Shown: one piece after another, positions 1 through 5,136 of the stretch
How positions within the stretch are numbered: position 1 is the stretch's first letter
Layout of the letters: each line of letters starts with the position of its first letter
Assembly: GCA_003149835.1 (NCBI GenBank)
Contig: QAMX01000089.1
Coordinates: 1-9,719, forward strand
Direction: 5' to 3'
Source of the DNA: Clostridiales bacterium
Lineage (GTDB): Bacteria; Bacillota; Clostridia; Oscillospirales; QAMX01
Length of the DNA stretch: 9,719 nt
Translations under genes and position numbers: made by a program
Notes under the pieces: generated by a model
Databases searched by the model: none
What the model was told of the DNA's origin: nothing
The model's input: the letters and a program-made list of their open reading frames with translations, nothing else

Positions 1-881
1 TGGCCGTTGACGACGGCGAGGTCGTTGTCGTAGTTTTCCTGGCTGACAAAGCCGCCCGGATTCTGACAGAATGTGCGCACCTTGTTCTTGAACGGCTTTG
101 GATAGCCGATCAGCTTGGATTCGTACAAAACGCGGTTGACGCGCTCCATAATCTCGTTTCTGACCTCGACGCGCACGCCGATATCCACGGTTCCGGGCTG
201 ATGCGCAATCCCGTGCTCGGCGCAGATTTTTTCGAGCCAATCCGCTCCCCGCCGTCCGGTCGCAACGACCGTATAAGGCGCATAGAGCTCGTGAACGCCG
301 GACGGATCTTCTATGTAAGCGCCGAGACAAATGCCGTCGCGCAGGATCAGATCCGTGCATTCGCAGCCAAAATACATCTCGACTCCCTGCTCGATCAGAT
401 ATCTTTCGATTGAATAGTAGATACTCTGCGCCTTTTCCGTACCCAAATGGCGGATCGGACAATCCACGAGCTTTAATCCCGCCTGAATCGCGCGGGCGCG
501 GATGCGCGCGACCTCCTCGTCGTTGCCGAGACCCTCGACGCGCGTATCCGCGCCGAAAGAGAGGTAGATTTCGTCGGTATAGGCGATGGTTTCCTGAACC
601 TTGTCCGCGCCGACCAGCATCGGCAGATCGCCGCCGACCTCGCAGCTCAGCGACAGCTTGCCGTCTGAAAAGGCGCCCGCCCCTGAAAAGCCCGTCGTAA
701 TATGGCAGAACGGGCGGCAGTTGACGCACTGTTTGGTTTTCAGCTTCGGGCAGCGGCGGTTCTCAATCGCCTGCCCTTTTTCAACAATCGCAATTTTTCG
801 GCGGCCGCCTTTTCGAATCAACTCCAACGCCGTAAAAATTCCCGCCGGACCGGCGCCGATAATTATAACGTCATACCGCAT
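1..881 (-). CDS. FAD-dependent oxidoreductase, COG2509-like (3' end outside window)
   Basis: Reading from an ATG at 879-881 on the minus strand, 293 codons run without a stop to the window edge, so only the N-terminal part is present. Residues 4-14 form a dinucleotide-binding Rossmann start (DVIIIGAGPAG), followed by an acidic strand end at E34 typical of FAD ribose binding. Residues 64-76 (GFSGAGAFSDGKL) resemble the signature of the COG2509 uncharacterised FAD-dependent dehydrogenases. VVATGRRGADW, near residue 220, looks like the second ATG-type flavoprotein motif. Four cysteines (C44, C52, C55, C59) sit just before the signature and could bind a metal or an Fe-S cluster; that is inference. 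AAGGGGAG at 890-897 lies 8 bases before the start and supports it. The gene has its own promoter at 984-1012. Substrate and physiological role are unknown. Flavoprotein assignment is secure, the exact subfamily likely. Confidence 0.88.
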   Translation of the reverse strand, partial: MRYDVIIIGAGPAGIFTALELIRKGGRRKIAIVEKGQAIENRRCPKLKTKQCVNCRPFCHITTGFSGAGAFSDGKLSLSCEVGGDLPMLVGADKVQETIAYTDEIYLSFGADTRVEGLGNDEEVARIRARAIQAGLKLVDCPIRHLGTEKAQSIYYSIERYLIEQGVEMYFGCECTDLILRDGICLGAYIEDPSGVHELYAPYTVVATGRRGADWLEKICAEHGIAHQPGTVDIGVRVEVRNEIMERVNRVLYESKLIGYPKPFKNKVRTFCQNPGGFVSQENYDNDLAVVNG

Positions 882-983
882 GGTTTTCGCTCCCCTTGTG
901 CCCGATATTCACCGCATAACACGGCAATGCTGCGGAACCGGCTCAACGCCTTCCGCAGCAAATACACACATTTTTTCATGATT

Positions 984-1012
984 AGTATACCATACTACGA
1001 ACGAAGTGTCAA
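984..1012 (-). promoter_or_regulatory. Sigma-A-type promoter of the FAD oxidoreductase gene
   Basis: On the minus strand, TTGACA (1007-1012) and TATACT (984-989) are separated by exactly 17 bases. That is one mismatch from the full consensus. It points into the FAD oxidoreductase gene and implies a leader of roughly 95 bases. Confidence 0.82.
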
Positions 1013-1028
1013 CAGGCCGTTCATTCGC

Positions 1029-1110
1029 AGCGCGGCGCTTTTAGTCTGAAAAATATTCTGCATCCGCTCCGGATTCCAGACGTTTTTGGGGCAAAGAGCG
1101 CGGCGCTTTT
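1029..1110. repeat. Two copies of a 14-base repeat containing a dyad, between divergent promoters
   Basis: The sequence AGCGCGGCGCTTTT occurs at 1029-1042 and again at 1097-1110. Each copy contains the interrupted palindrome AGCGC-G-GCGCT (1029-1039 and 1097-1107). One copy lies about 17 bases upstream of the minus-strand -35 box, the other 8 bases upstream of the plus-strand -35 box. These positions suit a shared regulator of the divergent transcripts, but no binding protein can be named. The rest of the 882-1207 intergenic region shows only the two promoters and ribosome sites. Confidence 0.5.
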
Positions 1111-1114
1111 CCGC

Positions 1115-1143
1115 TTGACAATTCCTGTACTGTACGGTATAAT
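1115..1143 (+). promoter_or_regulatory. Perfect consensus sigma-A promoter of the lipoprotein pair
   Basis: TTGACA (1115-1120) and TATAAT (1138-1143) are both perfect matches with a 17-base spacer. Transcription would begin near 1150, about 58 bases before the ATG of the SGNH hydrolase gene. This also rules out any coding start at the TTG inside the -35 box. Confidence 0.9.
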
Positions 1144-1207
1144 ATGGTATCGTTTCTTTGATTTCTCTGCGATTCATGCCAAAAAATTAAGGAGCCGGCA
1201 GACACTT

Positions 1208-2209
1208 ATGAAGCTTATCAAATTGATCCTCTCTATCACGCTCTGTGCGGCGATGTTGCTATCCCTCTGCGCCTGTTCTGGCGATTCGCCCGCCGTTACC
1301 AGCGGCAGCTCGCCGGATGCTTCTACCCCAGAGCCCAGCGGCGCCTCCGGTCTCTCGACCGGCAGTCTCATTTCGGACGTGCCGATCTTCTCGACCTCCG
1401 CGCCGCCGCAGACATCCGGACAGGAAGTTACCTTTACGACGACGCCTCCTCAAACGTCGCCGTCCACAACGACGACGGCGGCCCCGCCGGTCGTAGATCC
1501 GAATTCCGTCCTGCTTTCGGTCGTCCCGCCCTCTACCGACACGCACGGCCTCAGCGATTCCGAGATCTTTGCATTTTATGACGACGCGGTTTTTGTCGGG
1601 GATTCCATCTCTCTTGGTTGGAGAAACTATGTGACGAAAACGCGCAAGCGGGATTCACTGTTTTTCGGCGGCACGAACGGCGCGCAGTTCCTTGTCTCGG
1701 GCAGCCTCGGCGCGGGCAACGCGCTCTGGGAGGTCACATCGGAGTCGGTGCATCCCTCCTATCAGGGCGAGCAGATGCAGCTCTGGAAATCCATTCCGCT
1801 GACCGGCGCGAAAAAGGTCTTTGTCATGTTCGGCCTGAACGACGTCGCGCTGTATGGCGTCGACAAAACCATTGAAAATTTCGGTACGTTGTTCGGCAAG
1901 ATCCGAGAGGCCGTGCCGGATGTTCAGTTTTATGTGCTCAGCGCGACCTATGTCAAGGCCGGCGGAGAACGCGGTAAGCTGAACAGCGCGAATCTGCGCG
2001 CTCTCAACGTCGCCCTGATCGATTTCTGTGCGCAGAACGGTTATGAGTTCATTAACATCGCCGACGCGCTCGCCGACGCCGACGGGAACCTCAAAGCCGC
2101 TTACTGTTCAGACGGATATGTCCACCAGACGGATTTGGCCTACGAGGTGTGGACTTCGCTTTTAAAAGGCTACGCCGCCGCCCAGCTGAGCAGCGCCGCC
2201 AATCCGTAA
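1208..2209 (+). CDS. SGNH/GDSL-family hydrolase, lipoprotein
   Basis: A 333-residue exported lipoprotein predicted to be an esterase or acyl hydrolase at the outer face of the membrane. The signal peptide (1-22) has a lysine-bearing start, a hydrophobic core and a lipobox L20-C21-A22-C23, so C23 would be lipidated. Residues about 24-110 are a low-complexity Ser/Thr/Pro/Ala linker, presumably a wall-spanning stalk. The catalytic domain follows: GDS at 131-133 (nucleophile S133), GLND at 209-212 (oxyanion N211), and D302 and H306 in DGYVH as the likely remaining triad members. The usual spacing is DxxH; here it is DxxxH. The ATG at 1208 was chosen because it begins the signal peptide and follows AAGGAG at 1189-1194 (13-base spacing, rather long). 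In-frame codons upstream lie inside the promoter. The gene is the first of a likely two-gene unit with the DUF4358 lipoprotein. The substrate (peptidoglycan or glycan acetyl groups, or a lipid) cannot be told. Confidence 0.88.
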   Translation: MKLIKLILSITLCAAMLLSLCACSGDSPAVTSGSSPDASTPEPSGASGLSTGSLISDVPIFSTSAPPQTSGQEVTFTTTPPQTSPSTTTTAAPPVVDPNSVLLSVVPPSTDTHGLSDSEIFAFYDDAVFVGDSISLGWRNYVTKTRKRDSLFFGGTNGAQFLVSGSLGAGNALWEVTSESVHPSYQGEQMQLWKSIPLTGAKKVFVMFGLNDVALYGVDKTIENFGTLFGKIREAVPDVQFYVLSATYVKAGGERGKLNSANLRALNVALIDFCAQNGYEFINIADALADADGNLKAAYCSDGYVHQTDLAYEVWTSLLKGYAAAQLSSAANP

Positions 2210-2241
2210 CTTTCTATCCGCTGACCATTACGAATCTATCT

Positions 2242-2276
2242 GAGGGAACCGCGACCCGGCGGCCGCCGTTCCGCCT
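2242..2276 (+). other. GC-rich potential hairpin between the two lipoprotein genes
   Basis: GGAAC (2245-2249) can pair with GTTCC (2268-2272), with GAGG (2242-2245) and CCTC (2273-2277 area) able to extend it imperfectly. The loop includes the 12-base palindrome CGGCGGCCGCCG (2257-2268). No T-tract follows, so it is not a classic terminator. It could modulate read-through, RNA processing or stability between the two genes, or be incidental in GC-rich DNA. Confidence 0.3.
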
Positions 2277-2306
2277 CCCCACGCCGCCGGAGAAAGAAGT
2301 TAAAAA

Positions 2307-2786
2307 ATGAAATTCATCAAACGTTCGTTCCTTTTTCTGTGCTCGCTGATGCTTCTGGTTTCCCTTGCCGCCTGCGGCGAAGAGAGCAAAGTCGCCGCTT
2401 CAAAGCCGCTCAAAGACATTTACGCAGACGCCGCCGCCGAGGTCACGTTCCCTGAATTGATGGAACTCGACGAAACCGAACTGTATACGTTTACCGGCAT
2501 TCCCGCCGAGAGCTATACAGAAGGCGTCGCGCTGATCCCCTCGGATGCCGTTTCCGGCGATATGTTCTTTCTGTTTCACGCGGCTGACAGCGATTCTCTG
2601 AAAACGCTGAAAACGAAGCTCGAAGATTTCCGCACGCAAAAGCTCAATGAAATGAACAACTATCTCCCGCTGGAATACGAAAAAATCAACGCCTCCTCAG
2701 TGACGGAAAAGGGCGATTATGTGTGGCTGGTCGTCGCGGACGACAGCGCCAAAATTCACGAGATCATCGACAGTTCTATTTCTTAA
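2307..2786 (+). CDS. DUF4358 family lipoprotein
   Basis: A 159-residue predicted membrane-anchored lipoprotein. The signal peptide (1-22, with K2 and K5-R6 before a hydrophobic core) ends in a clean lipobox L20-A21-A22-C23. The mature part fits DUF4358, a family of unknown function common in Clostridia. It opens with a conserved-looking start around residues 36-60 (DIYADAAAEV to ETELY), a central strand-rich section (EGVALIPSDAVSGDMFFLF), a helix with repeated lysines (LKTLKTKLEDFRTQK, 98-112), then PLEYEKIN and YVWLVVADD (138-146). No catalytic motif is visible, so a binding or accessory role is likely. The ATG at 2307 begins the signal peptide; GGAGAAAGAAG upstream gives a modest ribosome site. 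It lies 97 bases after the SGNH hydrolase with no promoter seen between, so co-transcription is likely, and a terminator hairpin follows the stop. Confidence 0.85.
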   Translation: MKFIKRSFLFLCSLMLLVSLAACGEESKVAASKPLKDIYADAAAEVTFPELMELDETELYTFTGIPAESYTEGVALIPSDAVSGDMFFLFHAADSDSLKTLKTKLEDFRTQKLNEMNNYLPLEYEKINASSVTEKGDYVWLVVADDSAKIHEIIDSSIS

Positions 2787-2824
2787 CTCTCCAACCGCCG
2801 TTTCATACGCTGCATCGAACCGAA

Positions 2825-2854
2825 AAACGCCGCCTGCATATGCGGGCGGCGTTT
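2825..2854. terminator. Hairpin terminator, probably bidirectional
   Basis: AAACGCCGCC (2825-2834) and GGCGGCGTTT (2845-2854) form a perfect 10-base-pair stem with a 10-base loop. It begins 39 bases after the DUF4358 stop. On the minus strand the stem runs into TTTTT, the better T-tract; on the plus strand the T-run is short and interrupted. The location between converging transcription units suits two-way termination. Confidence 0.7.
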
Positions 2855-3349
2855 GCAGTATCGTTTTCATCCGCCGGCCGAGTCTCTCTTGTGTTGGATG
2901 GATTCACACGCCGCATTTGCCTGCGCTTGCTGCCGGGGCGGTTCGCATAAAAAAATACCATGCGGCGAGGAATCCGAATCCAAAAGCGAGGGAGCGGGCA
3001 GTCAGGCTTCAATTAGGCAGAACGTTTCGACTGAAACCGTCGGGAAATCGAAATTCCGTACGCCTGCGCCTCCGGCTGCCCCGTCCCTGCGAAGAAACGG
3101 AGTCTCGGCGCCAAAGGCAAGGGGGAAATAGCGCTGTTATGTGCCCCTGCTGTTTACGCTTCTGTATCCTGTGCGAATACCCAGAAAAACGACCGGAATG
3201 ATTTGGATTTTGGCAGCACCGGACTAGACCCCGGACAAGCTCCGCGGCCCTCAATCAAACTGTCTGTCGCCACGGAGCACCGCATGATCAGCCAGCGCTA
3301 TTCCCCGGGCAATAACGGCGTTTTCGGTTTTTTCGCGCGCGGCTCCGCG
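2855..3349. other. Noncoding stretch without a recognisable gene
   Basis: About 495 bases hold no convincing coding region: open frames on both strands are short, overlap one another, lack good ribosome sites and resemble no family I know. Small inverted repeats are present, for example GTTTC/GAAAC (3024-3028 with 3033-3037) and GCaAGGGG/CCCCTGC (3117-3124 with 3144-3150). I could not match it to a known riboswitch or structured RNA. It may be long 3' untranslated sequence, a decayed gene or a dispersed intergenic element. Confidence 0.5.
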
Positions 3350-3682
3350 TTACTGCTGCTGATTCCCTCTGCTGCGTATGATATAAGAAGCAACGGTGTT
3401 GATAAACGCGGCGTTGGCGGGTCGTTTCGTCACCTCATATCCGGCGATTTTACAGTAGAGTGAACGGTTGCCATTCTCCCAAAACGATCGGATGACCCGC
3501 TGAATGCTCTTTTCTACGCCGCTCGGACTCATATCATGACGCTTCGCTACTTCCGGGTAAATAAACCTCGATAATTTCGACGCCTTCTCCTCGTCTTCCG
3601 TCGCCATTTCGATTGCTTCCAGCAGCATCGTGTAACCTTTGTATTTCGTCGAAAAGCCAAGATTGTCGAGAATTTGTCTCAT
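3350..3682 (-). CDS. Stand-alone Spo0A C-terminal (DNA-binding) domain protein
   Basis: A 110-residue predicted cytoplasmic DNA-binding protein that resembles the C-terminal effector domain of the sporulation regulator Spo0A along its whole length. Matching blocks are LDNLGF...KGYTMLLEAI (5-24), the FIYPEVAKRHDMSPSGVEKSI helix-turn-helix (40-60), an aromatic-plus-NG turn (FWENGN, 67-72), IAGYEV (79-84) and RPANAAFINTVASYI (87-101), equivalent to the Spo0A KPTNSEFI region. There is no receiver domain, and the start is well fixed: GGGAGG lies 7 bases before the ATG, so this is not a truncated Spo0A reading frame. In the recognition helix the Glu of Spo0A VERAIR is kept (E57), but its arginines are K58 and Q61, so target preference may differ from the 0A box. 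It ends in QQQ. Without a receiver it cannot be controlled by the phosphorelay directly. It could compete with or modulate Spo0A, or regulate unrelated genes. Confidence 0.82.
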   Translation of the reverse strand: MRQILDNLGFSTKYKGYTMLLEAIEMATEDEEKASKLSRFIYPEVAKRHDMSPSGVEKSIQRVIRSFWENGNRSLYCKIAGYEVTKRPANAAFINTVASYIIRSRGNQQQ

Positions 3683-3703
3683 TTTCTGATCCTCCCGTGA
3701 AGA

Positions 3704-3724
3704 ATATCATTTTGGCAATGATAT
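3704..3724 (-). promoter_or_regulatory. Inverted repeat and possible extended -10 upstream of the Spo0A-like gene
   Basis: ATATCATT (3704-3711) and AATGATAT (3717-3724) are a perfect 8-base inverted repeat with a 5-base spacer. The distal arm overlaps a possible extended -10 on the minus strand (TGGTATATC, 3720-3728); no good -35 box is seen. The palindrome lies between that element and the ribosome site, where a repressor, including the encoded protein itself, could act. A weak RNA hairpin is the alternative. Confidence 0.4.
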
Positions 3725-3825
3725 ACCACAAGACGACCAAATAAGAATTTTTCACTCGCATTTTCCTAAAAAACGACTATTTAGGCTATAAAAAGCAACA
3801 CGCCTCCAAGACGAGCCCTCTTCTA

Positions 3826-4323
3826 TCAAACGCCTGAGAATCCCCATACGGCTGTCTTCTGTTCCGCCGGCGCATCATCCAGCAAAAGATCGGGCAATCG
3901 CTCCGCCAGCGCGACCACGCGCTTCACATTGAAATTGGACGGCAGAGCGGCTTTGCCCCATCGGGTAAACAGATACGCCTGTAAGCAGTTTTGCATCGCT
4001 GCCGGATTCGCGGCGCGGATTTTGGCGACAGAATCATAGCCGGTGTCGCAGAAAGCTTTCAATAGCCTTCTGGATATGCCGGGCAGGCGCATGAGATCGC
4101 AGTATCGTGTCAGCCGCAGCACGGTTTCGTAGCCGATTCCGGTCTTTTCAGCCACCGCTTCGCGCCCCTCTCTCGTCAAGCATCTGGCGAGAAAGACAGC
4201 CGCGCCGTTCAGCTTTTCGGCTTTGAGTTTTGTCAATACGGCCGCGTTTAAATCAATGACCGCAGCGCCGATCTTTCGCCTCTGAAAGCTCGCCTCCGCC
4301 TCCCGTATGTCGTCCATCGCCAT
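3826..4323 (-). CDS. Small helix-hairpin-helix-like protein, possibly DUF4332-related
   Basis: A 165-residue predicted cytoplasmic, mostly helical protein. The N-terminal third (residues 5-50) is a charged helical region. The middle contains two successive helix-hairpin-helix-like units: GREAVAEKTGIGYETVLRLTRYCDL (53-77) and MRLPGISRRLLKAFCDTGYDSVAKIRAANP (78-107). The pattern of a 'GI' hairpin, a 'd-L-x-R-l-x-G-i' step and 'GydSv.kia.a.P' resembles DUF4332, which is thought to bind nucleic acid or act as a scaffold. The C-terminus has no motif I recognise. ATGs at 4323 and 4317 are both possible; GAGGAG is 3 bases from the first and 9 from the second, so the second may be the real start. It is the third gene of the radical SAM operon, 23 bases after TIGR03915, which suggests a DNA-related role. 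The family call is from pattern memory and is tentative. Confidence 0.62.
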   Translation of the reverse strand: MAMDDIREAEASFQRRKIGAAVIDLNAAVLTKLKAEKLNGAAVFLARCLTREGREAVAEKTGIGYETVLRLTRYCDLMRLPGISRRLLKAFCDTGYDSVAKIRAANPAAMQNCLQAYLFTRWGKAALPSNFNVKRVVALAERLPDLLLDDAPAEQKTAVWGFSGV

Positions 4324-4346
4324 TTTCTCCTCTCCGTTTTTGACCC

Positions 4347-5120
4347 TTATCTATGCCTATTCTGAAACTCGGTCAGGTGTTTTCTGTATTTTTTCGGGAC
4401 GAAATGCTGCTGTAATTTCAGGTTCTTCCGCCACGGTATGGCCACAGAATCGAAATACCGTCTCCACAGCCGTTCAAATTGGGCGTCGTTGGGGAGCGGC
4501 GGCGCCATAATCTCGGGAAACGTGACGATTTGACAGGCTTTTGTGTCGTAGACCAGCGCCTGATTGCGCACCTTGTCGCGGATGATGAAGCGCTGATCCT
4601 GAAAGCGCCGCGCAAAATGCCCCGCGATTTTGGGCAGGATATCGTATTCCGGCTCAATATCGGCGACATACAGCCCCGGCGCTTCGCCCCCGTCGGTCAG
4701 CGCCGGCCGCTTGCTTTCCACCTTGACAAAGCGGACGAATTGCAGAAAACGGTGGGCCTCCGTCCGCACCCGGCGGGCGGCTCCGGCGACTGCCCGGACG
4801 CTGTCGAGATACAGCCGCTCCATCGGAGAGTTTCCCTCGCGGATCGCCAGGGCGATGACGCCGAGCAGATTGTTTTCGATCTCACTGTCGCGCGAGAGCC
4901 ATGCGTCGAAGACCGTCTCCGCCAAGCCGAGGGCATGGAGCTTTTTGGTTACCCGCTCGGCTTTTTCAGCGGAACGCGCCGCGTCGCGCCACTCCTCCAA
5001 CGGCAAAACACAGTCCCGCCCTTCCGGGCGAATCAGCGCGCCGTCCGCCACCCGCAGCGCGTACGCGTCGAACACCGCGCTCAAAAAGCCCTCGTAGCTC
5101 CCGTCATAAATCAGAATCAT
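4347..5120 (-). CDS. TIGR03915-like DNA metabolism protein (DUF4130), without UDG domain
   Basis: A 257-residue protein that fits TIGR03915/DUF4130, the protein typically encoded next to the radical SAM family TIGR03916. Recognisable blocks are the start ILIYDGSYEGFLSAVFDAY (2-20), EAHRFLQFVRF (121-131), ADIEPEYDILPKIAGHFARRF (153-173), RNQALVYD (185-192) and the C-terminal IPWRKNLKLQQHFVPKKYRKHL (228-249). In some relatives this region is fused to a uracil-DNA-glycosylase-superfamily domain, the basis for proposing DNA repair or modification. Here the protein ends at the LTEF region, so no glycosylase domain is present. The start is supported by AGGAGGG (5131-5137) 10 bases upstream, which overlaps the stop codon of the radical SAM gene; the gap is 16 bases and translational coupling is plausible. 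Biochemical activity is unknown in this family as far as I know. Confidence 0.88.
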   Translation of the reverse strand: MILIYDGSYEGFLSAVFDAYALRVADGALIRPEGRDCVLPLEEWRDAARSAEKAERVTKKLHALGLAETVFDAWLSRDSEIENNLLGVIALAIREGNSPMERLYLDSVRAVAGAARRVRTEAHRFLQFVRFVKVESKRPALTDGGEAPGLYVADIEPEYDILPKIAGHFARRFQDQRFIIRDKVRNQALVYDTKACQIVTFPEIMAPPLPNDAQFERLWRRYFDSVAIPWRKNLKLQQHFVPKKYRKHLTEFQNRHR

Positions 5121-5136
5121 CGCTTCTTCTCCCTCC

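Noticed and set aside
1115..1207. In-frame TTG extending the SGNH lipoprotein by 31 residues
   Set aside because: The TTG is part of a perfect -35 box, the extension runs through the -10 box and ribosome site, and the ATG at 1208 begins a clean lipoprotein signal peptide.
2803..3254. Several short overlapping open frames on both strands after the terminator
   Set aside because: No ribosome sites, no recognisable domains and mutual overlap; treated as noncoding.
3645..3655. TTCGTCGAAAA, one mismatch from the Spo0A box, inside the Spo0A-like gene
   Set aside because: It encodes residues near the start of that protein (FSTK region) and lies downstream of the start codon, so a chance match is likely.
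3766..3786. CCTAAA/TTTAGG inverted repeat as terminator after the helix-hairpin-helix gene
   Set aside because: The stem is short and A/T-rich with a 9-base loop and no proper T-tract in the correct place.
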